From positions 11,715,588-11,779,587 of the forward strand of contig CM044959.1 of assembly GCA_024516035.1 (NCBI GenBank): a stretch of 64,000 nucleotides of DNA, written 5' to 3'. Each line of letters opens with the position of its first letter. Within the stretch, counting starts at the first letter, position 1. The notes beneath the pieces were generated by a model. It made no database searches and was not told the DNA's origin. It worked only from the letters and a program-made list of their open reading frames with translations. Below are positions 31,808-41,710 of the stretch, in pieces. Both the position numbers and the translations under genes were made by a program. The DNA is from Bactericera cockerelli (lineage: Eukaryota; Arthropoda; Insecta; Hemiptera; Triozidae).

Positions 31808-33022
31808 TTAGTCGCGGGGATCGCCCACGGGTAGAAGGGCAAGTTTGGAGGCTGGTCGTGTCAGCACACCATGAGATGTTCGAACCGTTGCAACACGGAC
31901 AACATTATCCTTGCCGGGCATCACATTGATTACAATTCCAATGGGCCACTGTTGAGGTGGACAATTTGGAGTATGAAGAATCACAACATCGTTGATCTTG
32001 ACATTATCATTAGAGGAGGTCCATTTGTTCCTTTGGATCAATGTGTTAAGGTAATCAGATTTCCATCGCTTCCAGAAACACTGTGTTACCTGTGTGACAA
32101 GAAGCCAGCGCTTCAAAGGTGGGATATAATCTGTTGAGGTATCTTTCTCAGCACGAGCTAACAAAGGCGCTCCTGTCAAGAAGTGTCCAGGAGTCAAGAC
32201 ATCCACTCCGTCGTTGGGATCTACACTGATGGCGCACAAGGGTCTGGAATTGCAGATAGCCTCACATGATACCAGGATGGTTGAAAACTCTTCAAAGTTG
32301 AAGGTTTGATTATTCAACACATGTTTGAGATGTTTCTTGACAGATTTCACACCCGCTTCCCAGAGTCCACCAAAGTTGGGAGCAGATGGAGGATTAAAGT
32401 TCCATTGAATTTCACGTGATAGAAGATGAGATGCAATCTGACCTTGTGATGAGGAAAGAAACTGTTGAGTTTCAGAGATGTGACGGGATGCTCCTTGAAA
32501 GTTAGTTCCATTGTCTGAAAAGATATTAGAAGGAAGTCCGCGTCTTCCGATGAACCGATCTAATGCAGCCAGAAAACAAGGGGTAGATAATGAGGATAAT
32601 AACTCAAGATGAATTGCTTTGACTGACATGCAGATAAAGATAGCAAAATATGATTTTACAATTGGAGAATTGCGACGTGGTCCAGATTTCAAGGAGAAAG
32701 GACCTGCTAGATCCACTCCTACATTTAGAAATGCACGACCTTGGGCAAAACGAGATACTGGTAGGTCAGCCATCATGGGTTGATGGAAGAGTGGTTTCAT
32801 CCTAATGCACTTGATACATTTTGATAGATGATTCCGGATGAGGTTACGAGCTCCAATGATCCAATAGAACCTTTGTAGTAGGGATTGAACTACTTTAGGT
32901 CCTCCATGGAGAGTCAGTTGGTGATAATGATCAATAAGAAGTTTGGTTAGATGTGCTGTCTTTGGAAGGAGAACTGGATGCTTTGAACTCTCAGGCAGAG
33001 GAGATTGGGAGAGTCTCCCCCC
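31808..33022 (-). pseudogene. BEL/Pao integrase (zinc finger, catalytic core, DUF5641-like)
   Basis: This is the last third of pol. An open frame runs from about 33,022 to the stop near 31,808; the first ATG (32,800) lies inside the domain, so it is not a separate gene. Upstream of that ATG are the His-His-Cys-Cys zinc-binding residues. Numbered from the ATG, the catalytic triad is Asp30 (NVGVDLAGPF), Asp96 (SDNGTNF) and Glu148 (NFGGLWEAG). The C-terminus has the WPIGIV...RPASKLALLP motif of the DUF5641-like region. It would insert element cDNA into chromosomes in the nucleus. It is detached from the upstream frame by a one-base deficit in a run of six G (coding strand) near 33,017-33,022. 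Confidence 0.9.
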
Positions 33023-33990
33023 ACAGCCAAAAGTCCGACAGAGTTTAAGATGGGAGATAGAGAGCGTAAGTTGTTTCCAACCAGTTGTCCACTCTTGACA
33101 GCTTTTACCTCATCCTTCAGGTAGCATTGTTGAGTGATACGAATGATAACTTCAAGAGCTTGGTCATTTTCAGTCACCGATAACTCAGGTTTGAAGTTTG
33201 ATTTTTGCTTGCGACAACAGTTAATAAACCGAAGCACAAATCCAAAGATTCTCTTTAGCTTCCTTAAGGAAGAAAATTTCTCCACTATCTGGAGTAAAGG
33301 ATTGATATCAATGTTAGTGAGTAAAGCTGTGACAGGCTTTGTCTCAGGACATGGTTTATCCATGTCAATTACTTTGAGTGGCCAGCTCTCAACGGGTAAT
33401 TTTAGAAAAGATGGTCCCCTCAACCAAAGTCCATTTTTCAAAAATTGAGACGGGGTTAAACCCCGACTTGCTGAGTCTGCACTATTTAATTCAGAAGTGA
33501 CATATTGCCACTGAGTGGGTTTAGTAGTTTCCAAGATTTGAGATACACGATTTGCTACATATATTTTAAGTTGATAAGGTGGGGTTTTTAGCCAAGATAG
33601 AACAACACAACTATCAGAAAAGAGATAAACATTATCAAATGATAAAAAATCGAGTGATTTGACTATTTTTGTCAATAATAAAGCTGCGCACAGTTCTAAT
33701 CGATTAATGGTTTGCACTTTGAGTGGTGCAACTTTGGTTTTTGCACGAAGAAGGTAATTTTTAACTTTGCCTTCCAAATTACACACTCGGAGATACACCA
33801 CTGCAGCATAAGCAGACTTGGATGCATCTGCAAATCCCACAAGATCCATGGATTGACACTTTTCTCTATTGATGTAACGGGGTATTTTAAAGGTAGATAA
33901 CAAGGTAAGTTCAGTTGTGAATGCTTGCCACATTTCACGTAAGTTATCTGAGAGCGGTGTGTCCCAAGATAAACTATTATCAAGCCACAA
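32947..33990 (-). pseudogene. BEL/Pao RT C-terminus and RNase H
   Basis: This is the middle part of pol, in a different frame from its neighbours and without its own start. RNase H acidic residues are visible, numbered from the frame opening: Asp55 (GFADASKSAYAAVV), Glu99 (NRLELCAALLL), Asp126 (YLFSDSCVVLSWL) and Asp172 (NSADSASRG). The domain degrades template RNA during reverse transcription. The frame is cut off upstream by an extra T in a run of six T at about 34,002-34,007. It terminates downstream at the short G run near 33,020, after which about 20 out-of-frame residues are read. Confidence 0.88.
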
Positions 33991-36900
33991 TTTTTGGAGA
34001 AAAAATCTTCATCCAAATGATTACTGGACTTAGATAGCCATTACAGTCATATAATTTAGCGACAAATGCCAAAACTTGTCTTTTAGAAAGAGTGGGTGGA
34101 AAGGATTGATTATTCACTACATAAAAAAATGCATCAGATTTAGGGCACCATTGCATGCCTAGTACTTTTATAGACTCCTCTCCCCCCTCTGAAAAACATT
34201 TAGGTTTTTCACAAAGATCTTCAGCTATACCTTCAAGGACAGTGGAGTTAGATGAGGCCCATTTTCTCACAGAAAAGCCACCCTTTGCTAAGAGAGAAAT
34301 AATGTCATTTCTCAATGCAATAGCATCTTTTACGGTTGATGATCCCGTAATCAAATCATCCACATAGGCTTCATTTTGCAGGGCATTTGCTGCTTTCGGG
34401 AACTTTTCACCCTCATCTAGGGCCAACTGTTTTAAGACACGTTGAGCCTGATAGGGACTCCCTGGTAATCCAAAGGTGCAGGTGGTGAGTTCAAATTCTG
34501 TGACCTCCATAGAACCCTTCTCGTGCCACAGGATATGCTGAAACTGACGGTCGTCAGGATGGATTAATATGTTTCTGTACATGGCTTGTATATCACAAAG
34601 AAGAACAACAGGATGAAGTCTCCACTGAGTAAGTAAGTCGCTAATGTCCTTCTGGAGCTTAGGACCAACTAAAAGATTTTTTGCAAGATTGTTTCCATTA
34701 TTACTGGAAATGTTCGGATCAAAGACAACACGTAGGGGTGTAGAAGATGATGTTGGTTTATAGATGCCAAAATGCAGTAAAAGATAGTCTGAACGGTGTT
34801 GAGCAATAGTCATATGTCCAGGTTCAAGATAAGATTCCAAGTTGTCATAATACAGCTTCTTTTGTTCTGGATCACGGGACAGCTTATTGTCGAGAGATTC
34901 CAGCCGTTTTAGTGCTATTTTTCTATTTGATCCAAGATCAGGTCGTATGAGGTCCTTGAAGGGAAGACGCAGCACATATCTTCCATTTGAGTCTCTCTGA
35001 TGGGTGTCAATGAAGTGTTGTTCACAGGCAACTTCTTCTGGATTTGGAGAATGGATGTATGGCAGTTCTTCGCTCTCCCAGAATTTTTGTAATTCCATGG
35101 CAATTGGATCCTCTTTGACAAAGAAGGTATGGTAGGACTGAGGTTTTAGTTGGTTAGGACACTTGCCCAGCAACAGCCAACCCAAAAGAGATGGTACAGC
35201 TGATGGATTACCTAAAATTGTCTTTGATGAATGATCAAGAAGTTGACAGTAATACTCTGCTCCAATTAGAAGTTCAATGGTAGAATCTAGTTTTGGATCC
35301 ACATAAGTTAAATCAGCTAAAGGTAAGTGGGAATACATTTTAATAACATCATTGTTAATAGTGTTTGATAGATTACTGGTAATCTTCGGTAAGATGACGG
35401 CTTGAATATTCAAAGGTCTACTATCTGATTTTATAATATGTTTATGAGGTAAAAGTTGAACACACAACTCCCCTTTGGCTTTTACTGGATTGGACGTATC
35501 AATACCCGAGATGTGAAGGTTCGATGCTTTCCATCCAAGCTTGAGTTGTTGAGCTAAGCGATGCGAGATTATAGAGATTTGACTACCTGAATCAAGGAGA
35601 CAACGAACAGAATACCACATCCCAAATCTGTCTTGGAGTTGCACCACTGCAGTTCCCAGAAGTACCGTTGAGTTTGAAGTGGTTGAGGTTTCAACAGCAT
35701 GATTTCCTGAAAATAGATTGGTTGAGGAAGATTGTCCTTGAGCAGGAAACCTATCCTTGTGTGAACTGGAGGTTGAGGGATGAGTTTGTTCCTTAGTGTG
35801 TCCTTGATATTGGTAACCTGACTTCTGTTGACTTCCACCTGGTTCAGATTGATGTAGCAAGGAATGGTGATTTTTGCTCTGACAATATTTGCATTGATAC
35901 ATAGATTGACACTCTGGACGGGAGTGTTTGGAACTCAAACAAGCAAAGCATAATTTTAATTCTTTGACTTGAGCATAGCGCTTGGTAACATCCATCTTTA
36001 AAAATTTGGTACATGATGCAATCCTATGATCACCAGAATTACATACTGAACATGTGAACTTTGATTTTTGAAACTGCTTAACTTGATAAGGTTGTTGAGG
36101 TTGAAATGAAGAAAATTGATTATCTCCTTGTTGAGCAGTAACTTGATAGGTTTTGCGATTAGATTGGCTAATAGGTAATTGAGATTTGTGGTTATTCACT
36201 GAGTTGTCATGGGTAAGATCCAGAATAGAACATTTGTGACGCACAAATTTAACTAGATCCTCAAATTTGGGAAAATTATTCTGAATCTGCTCGGTTTCAA
36301 AGTCTTGACGGGTTTTTTCATCAAGGGCTTTTAATCCCAACTGAAGAAGGATAAATCCTCCTAGGTTTTCAATGTTTAGACCTCTCAAAGATTCTACATT
36401 GATATGGAAAATATCCAAGAAATTCCTCAATCCTTTTATGTGATCACTTTGTAAAGGTGAAAATTTTAAGATTTTTGAGAGATAGTTATTGGCTAAAACC
36501 CGCTTTTTTCCATAGCGATCAACCAAGCTTTGATAAGCTAATGGATAATTTTGAGCCAAAAAAGATATATGATCAATGCAACTAGCTGCATGGCTGCTTA
36601 GGTAAGATTTAAGATAACTGAATTTTTGAATATCAGAAAGGTCGGTATTGGTATGGATTAACTGGTCATACAAAGATTTGAAAGCAGGAAAAGCAGAAAT
36701 TTCACCACTAAATATTGGTACATTTATGGTTGGAAGGTGAATTTTGGGTGCTTGAGAGGCAGGAGAAACCGGTGAAGCCATTTCAGCCTTCAAAACGGCT
36801 TCTTTAGCCTTGACCTTGAAGTACATGGCCTCAAAACTAGATAAAGTTTGATCACAGTCAATGCGGTCAGCCTCATCCAACTTTACATTCAAAGTATCCA

Positions 36901-37012
36901 TTGTACCTAAGATTTTCTCAAATTTGTCCAACGTTTCATCAGCCTTTGCAACTCTCACTTTAAAATCACTGACCTTATTTGCATCTAAGCTAGCATTATA
37001 ACACTCTTGCAT
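33980..37012 (-). pseudogene. BEL/Pao gag, protease and reverse transcriptase
   Basis: A 1010-codon frame; the ATG at 37,012 is internal because the true gag start is displaced. Residues about 1-270 are gag capsid-like. Zinc knuckles follow at Cys321-Cys324-His329-Cys334 and Cys355-Cys358-His363-Cys368, and a third CCHH motif at 374-387. The aspartic protease has CLLDSGSQ (Asp474). The RT has LLCDIQAMYRNI (Asp807) and YVDD at 883-886. The protein would assemble particles, process the polyprotein and copy RNA in the cytoplasm. It ends early after residue 1010 through a T-run frameshift. The upstream side is open only to a stop near 37,073, inside the inverted insert. Confidence 0.93.
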
Positions 37013-37034
37013 TCGCCGATACAGCCTATTTCTG

Positions 37035-37242
37035 ATACAGCCTATCCGGCCCGAAGCACCAAGAGGAGTCTATAAAAGTACTAGGCATGCAATGGTGCCC
37101 TAAATCTGATGCATTTTTTTATGTAGTGAATAATCAATCCTTTCCACCCACTCTTTCTAAAAGACAAGTTTTGGCATTTGTCGCTAAATTATATGACTGT
37201 AATGGCTATCTAAGTCCAGTAATCATTTGGATGAAGATTTTT
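37035..37242 (+). other. Inverted RT segment and PBS-like patch inserted in gag
   Basis: Positions 37,062-37,242 are a reverse-complement copy of 34,004-34,183, the RT region of the same element. Positions 37,035-37,061 hold a CCGGCCCGAAGCACCA word, nearly identical to the PBS-like word at 38,752-38,767. The insert is flanked by a 118-bp direct duplication of gag (36,917-37,034 and 37,243-37,360). It interrupts the gag N-terminus. Confidence 0.92.
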
Positions 37243-37401
37243 CTCAAATTTGTCCAACGTTTCATCAGCCTTTGCAACTCTCACTTTAAAATCACTGACC
37301 TTATTTGCATCTAAGCTAGCATTATAACACTCTTGCATTCGCCGATACAGCCTATTTCTGTAGTCTGATGCAATTTTCATTTGGTCAGCTGGAGAAGTCA
37401 T
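37210..37401 (-). pseudogene. BEL/Pao gag N-terminal fragment
   Basis: An ATG at 37,401 opens a 63-codon frame with MTSPADQMKIASDYRNRLY. From about residue 22 it repeats the first part of the downstream gag frame (MQECYNASLD). It then runs into the inverted insert and stops. This is probably the native gag start, separated from the rest by the rearrangement. Confidence 0.85.
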
Positions 37402-38751
37402 GTTTATTATTGAATGTAGAAAGCACTAGGTAACTAAAAACCGGTAAGTATTCTGTAGAAACCAATATTTCTTCTTTTTGTTAGATTATTGACTAGTTAT
37501 TAGTTAAATATAGGTGAAATTTTCACAAAAAAAATGTGATAACTTTAGAAAGTGGGCAAATTATTTAATAGATGCAAAAAAACACACTTGAAAATTTTTA
37601 AATGGAAAATTTTAATCCAAAAAATATCACTTGGATTATATAACCACTAGAAAATAACTCTCGTGTAAAAAAAAAATCACTGCCAATATTTAAATGGGTT
37701 TAGCTGATAATTGTGACAAAATTTAATTATTAAAAATCACTTGGTAAGATTAGTTAGGTGGGTAATTCCTTATGCAGATAATAGCACAGAACAAGATCAT
37801 TAAATTTTGGATAATACAAAAATATCCCCTTGAGCACACTTTACTTGGTAAACTCAGATATAATAACTCTTTAAACTGAGGTTTGTTATAGAAATAACTA
37901 CAGGTAAGTGTTATAGGTTAGCAAATATAAGGAGATGAGATAATTAGTTGCTTTAACTGCAACAAAATCTCGGTGGGTGAGAATTATTAATTATGCAACT
38001 TTATAAGATTAGATTGTAATGAAATGAATGCAGGTAAATAGCAATATCAAGGTTTCATTAAAATAAGATAATATGCAGAAAATGCAAGATCAAAAACCCA
38101 TGAGGTCAACAAATGTAGCTAAATTTTCCAATAACCAAATAAGATCAAAATACAGAACTAAAAATTACTCTAGGTTGCTGAAATCGGTAAATTAATGTAG
38201 AAAAATGAGGTTTTTGTGGAGATATGAACAATTAGAAACCAGACTTATTCACAGAATGCAAAAAAAAAATCTTGGAAACTGAGCTTTGGCTAGTAAACTT
38301 TAGAAGATAATGATACTTTAGTATTATGCACAAATGTAAGGTAAATTGACAGTTGTGACACAGGATCAGATAACAAGATTATTACAAAGGGTACTAGATT
38401 GAGTATTAATAAGATAAAAATAAGGTAAAAGCAATTCTTTTTCACTTGATTATGATTTTAAAACACTGATTAAACCCCAACTTTACTCAATTTTCAATGC
38501 CAGTAATCCAGATAGGAAGAAGGCAATCAAGAGTAATATTTCACTTAGATTGAAATTTTAAGATTTTAAGATGAAATGATTGTGAAATAGGTAATGAAGA
38601 TGACAAACGCTACAGATAGAACATTGACTCACGCTAACTACTGTCTACTGCTTTGAGAAAGACTTAATGGTGCGAACGCGAGACACGAGGCCAGAAGCAA
38701 GTACAAAGATTAAGTTAAACTATAGACCCATAAAACTGGCAAATTACGAAT
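37402..38751 (-). other. Long 5' leader of the BEL/Pao element
   Basis: About 1.35 kb between the PBS region and the gag start, AT-rich, without a substantial frame. It presumably carries packaging and translation signals, but none is recognisable by eye. Confidence 0.7.
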
Positions 38752-38767
38752 CCGGCCCGAAGGACCA
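38752..38767 (-). promoter_or_regulatory. Primer binding site (tRNA-complementary)
   Basis: On the coding strand TGGTCCTTCGGGCCGG begins five bases after the 5' LTR end. It starts with TGG, as expected for pairing with a tRNA CCA end. Which tRNA is used cannot be decided from memory. Confidence 0.8.
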
Positions 38768-38772
38768 ACTTA

Positions 38773-39100
38773 TGTATTGGAGAGCAGATGGCTTTTCCAA
38801 TAGTTAATTGAAAATGAGCTTACGGTTGTCGTTCGTCAATCTTCTTCTGCTCTACGCTGGGGCCGCTGATCAAGATGGTAAGTCGCCAGGCCTGGCGAAA
38901 GCGGCTAGCGGAGCAAGATGATACGGTGGATAGTTGCGATGTGTGCTGGTCAAGAGTTGATTAAGGTAAGAGAGAACTTTCCTCACGAAGAGTCCGACGT
39001 GAGATTTTCCATCGAGTTGGAGACAACCAATTGCGCACGCAATCGCTCATGGAGGTAGATATAAGTGGTCATTCATAGCAAAAAAAGTGAAGCCCTAACA
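38773..39100 (-). repeat. 5' LTR of the BEL/Pao element
   Basis: 328 bp. I see no difference from 31,063-31,390. It is followed on the plus strand by the second AAGAC duplication (39,101-39,105). Confidence 0.92.
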
Positions 39101-39105
39101 AAGAC

Positions 39106-39485
39106 AATAGGCAGGTAAGTAAGAATCTATGTATATTTCTAGAGCCAATAAATAAGTAGATAAATAAATAAATACGTAGATACATAAATAAATAAGTGAA
39201 GACTCCATGTAAGTGATATTTAAATATTTCTACAGAGATCTCCATTTCCATATTATAGTTTCCTTGGCGTTTTGTTTAAGTAGGTACTAAACCTCATAAA
39301 TAAATGCTCGAACATCATTCTAAATACATCCACCGATTTACTTTCTTTAGACTACTATCGAAAGAAAATGTAACCATAAATTTAAAAAAAATTTATTATT
39401 TTTTTTTTAAAAAAAATAATAAAAAACAACAATCAACAAAAAATTATCGTAACATAGCAGTAGTTTTAGACAAGGCTTTTACCTT
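39106..39485. other. Non-coding AT-rich stretch
   Basis: Contains a TAAA/TAGA microsatellite at about 39,145-39,197 and an A/T homopolymer patch near 39,385-39,425. I see no gene here. Confidence 0.5.
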
Positions 39486-39489
39486 TCAT

Positions 39490-39640
39490 TTGCTGTAACC
39501 TCACGAACCACCTATCCAACTTCCACATTAACCTCACACACTCTGGGTGAGCTGAATGCATCATGAGGGCTTGAATTTGAGAGAGCATCCACCAATTCTT
39601 GACCGCGCTCCACGTTGCTTCACTTCAGTGATTAATTAGT
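39490..39640 (-). repeat. 5S-rRNA-derived SINE, partial
   Basis: On the minus strand ATCACTGAAGTGAAGCAACG and GAGCGCGGTCAAGAATTGG retain 5S rRNA order through box C. They are followed by a decayed shared domain (CACCCAGAGTGTGTGAGGTT, AATGTGG). The distal end is lost. Confidence 0.65.
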
Positions 39641-39654
39641 GATAATGATAGTTA

Positions 39655-39775
39655 TTGGATAGCGCACTCGGCTTGCAAGTACAAAGTACATGGCTTGAGT
39701 CCAGTTCCCGGATAGATTGTTAAATAACAATACTTTTTAGTGGAAGGTAACCACCAGGCGAAGTTAATGCAATGA
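39655..39775 (+). repeat. tRNA-like SINE family F4
   Basis: The head GATAGCGCACTCGGCTTGCA is followed by the B-box-like GAGTCCAGTTCCCGG and a tail with GATAGATTGTTAAATAAC and TTTAGTGGAAGGTAACCACC. It runs straight into a minus-strand F3 head. The second copy is at 40,609. Confidence 0.6.
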
Positions 39776-39780
39776 TTAAG

Positions 39781-39927
39781 TTATCATAATTATTTGTGTT
39801 AATCACTTTCGTGATATCACAACTTCTCAAACTCGCTTTACTAAATCTACGCTGAAACCGGGACTTGAACCACCAACCTCCAGGTTACAAGTCCGCCGCC
39901 TTATCGATCAAGCTACTGAGGTCGGTT
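39781..39927 (-). repeat. tRNA-derived SINE family F3
   Basis: On the minus strand it has ACCGACCTCAGTAGCTTGAT, GATAAGGCGGCGGACTTG, B box GGTTCAAGTCCCGG and GTGATATCACGAAAGTGATT. This is the best-preserved F3 copy in the window. Confidence 0.8.
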
Positions 39928-40029
39928 AATGCAATGATTATACATAATAGTGAACCACCCTGTACGCTCGCACACTGCACATGGGGACACATAAGGACAG
40001 AATATTGGAATGGAAAAGAAAAGTGAAAT

Positions 40030-40406
40030 GAATGGGTGAGTAGAAGAACCAGGAATGTCAAAAATCGACTTTTCAGGAAAGCGAAAATAAGATTTGTCTT
40101 ATTTTTGCTTTCCTGATGCTAATGAGTATAATAATATTAAATTTTACATTCCTTGTTATTCGACAAGATTCTCACAACTAGGTACTAATACCGCTAGCAA
40201 AAGTGGTCGGTGATTTTGATACATTCCTTGGTTTACATTAGATTTTTTTTCCGCTTCCCCCACTTTAAAATCGAAAAAAAATATACTTTTAAGGGGTATT
40301 TCTCCTTCATATTCACAGAGATGATAGAAAAGAGTACATTCCTTCTAATTCTACGAAGAAAAAAAAATCGATTTTTTACATTCCTGGTTCTTCTACTCAC
40401 CCATTC
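40030..40406. mobile_element. 377-bp MITE-like element with nested hairpin
   Basis: Outer arms 40,030-40,068 and 40,368-40,406 (GAATGGGTGAGTAGAAGAAC and complement) pair over 39 bp with one mismatch. Just inside the left arm, 40,074-40,115 is an independent hairpin (CAGGAAAGCGAAAATAAG and complement with one mismatch). The 118-codon frame at 40,210 crosses the right arm and is not supported. Confidence 0.75.
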
Positions 40407-40608
40407 AAATATTTTTCTCAATGAAACAAGACGCAGGAATTTGTTGGGAGGATGCCAGGACTCCAGGAGTCAGGCAATGCAGCGAGGACAATGGGGAATG
40501 AATGAGAGAAGGAAGAAGATACCTGCAGAAATGTTGTCATTATCACAAATTTGTAAGGTTAGTTAGTGATGATGATGATGATAATAATAATAATAATAAT
40601 GGTAGTTT

Positions 40609-40862
40609 TCCGTGGCATATTGAATAGCACACTCGGCTTGCAAGCGCACTCGGATGACCTTAGTTCAGTTCCAGGATAGACTGTTAAATAATACCTAATA
40701 ATACTTTAGTGGAAGTTGACCAACAAGCAAGGTTAACGCTTAAAACGTTTTCTAGCACCTAACCCTTAGCTTAGATGTTTTATTATTATGTGGTAATATA
40801 CTCAAATTGATGAGGAAAAATTCATGCATTTGGTGGGATTTGAACAAATGGATCCCGACGAT
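40609..40862. repeat. Two-headed SINE: F4 head (+) joined to F5 head (-)
   Basis: The left side has AATAGCACACTCGGCTTGCA (F4) on the plus strand, then ATACTTTAGTGGAAGTTGAC. The right side, on the minus strand, has GATCCATTTGTTCAAATCCC followed by GCATGAATTTTTCCTCATC. That matches the plus-strand copy at 49,985-50,160. The middle (GCTTAAAACGTTTTCTAGCA) matches the 3' part of the 49.98-kb copy inverted, so one body is flanked by two convergent tRNA-like heads. Confidence 0.6.
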
Positions 40863-41702
40863 TTTGATTTTCATAACATTTCTGGACGAATGAATTAGGA
40901 TATTCCCTAAGAGTACACATAGTACTTAGAGGGAAATTTATAAATATTTAAACATTGTATATAAATAATAAATTCATTATTATTATTATCAGAGGAAAAC
41001 TTACTTATTTACTTTCCGTGTGCATGATGGTGGTGTAAGGATTGATGGGGTATTATACCCTTTGGACGCCCAGAAACACTTTCTGGAATCCTTCCGTGTC
41101 CTGTGTGTGGTGTATTGTGTTGTGTTTATGAATAAAAATTTGACTAGTGAAAATATTTCTTGAAAAAAAAGATAAAAATACACGAAAAGATAACCACATA
41201 ACAAAGGAAAATCACAATTTTGGGAATGTTCTTGTCCCGAAATTGACGTCAAATGTAGCTCTGATATATGTACTCTACCTAAGCATACGAACCTCACACT
41301 ATTTTGTTTTAACTGATTGATAAATGGCACTACTCGTAATTTTCAAACATAGGTACATAAAATAGGAATACACCTATAGGATCTATCATCAACTACCAGA
41401 ATAGATCAGAATAGAATGGCTATTAATTTGGAGACCCGTGTTGCTAAATGCAGAACCTAACGAGACACAGGAAACAGAGTATGTTCCTGGGACATCTCCT
41501 ATTCAATATTCGGACATTGTCATTAGAGAACGGGCAACTTCCTGTTATGGCTCGTGAACCGATTAATTGCCCAGACGGGTGTCGGTAATGAACTCGGGAC
41601 CTGCGGCGTCAGAGTCAGGTATGCAACTACCGGTAGATTACATAACTACCAGTAGTGAACCTTTGCAGAAAAGGTATCAATGATGCAAAGGGTGATCTGG
41701 TG
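40863..41702. other. Non-coding stretch
   Basis: An ATT triplet run lies near 40,978-40,990. At about 41,555-41,650 a CGATTAATTGCCCAGACGG/GTCGGTAATGAACTCGGGAC segment is faintly tRNA-like but not convincing. No gene is supported. Confidence 0.45.
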
Positions 41703-41710
41703 TTTTGAAG
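41703..41710 (+). repeat. Left target-site duplication of the minisatellite element
   Basis: TTTTGAAG, repeated exactly at 42,426-42,433. Confidence 0.8.

Larger units (their letters stand above)
31063..39100 (-). mobile_element. BEL/Pao LTR retrotransposon, 8.0 kb, nearly complete
   Basis: Two 328-bp LTRs in direct orientation, indistinguishable by eye, bracket a minus-strand gag-pol with order zinc knuckles, aspartic protease, RT, RNase H, integrase zinc finger, integrase core and DUF5641-like C-terminus. This order and the YVDD RT mark the BEL/Pao group. A PBS-like site and a polypurine tract sit next to the LTRs. No env-like frame is seen. LTR similarity and the exact 5-bp duplication indicate recent insertion. 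The coding region nevertheless has two homopolymer frameshifts and a rearranged gag start. Confidence 0.95.

Noticed and set aside
33980..37012. Intact, active BEL/Pao polyprotein
   Set aside because: The gag start is displaced by an inverted insert and pol is in three frames, so as written this copy is not intact.
39304..39498. 64-codon Lys/Asn-rich frame
   Set aside because: It crosses an A/T homopolymer patch and has no domain.
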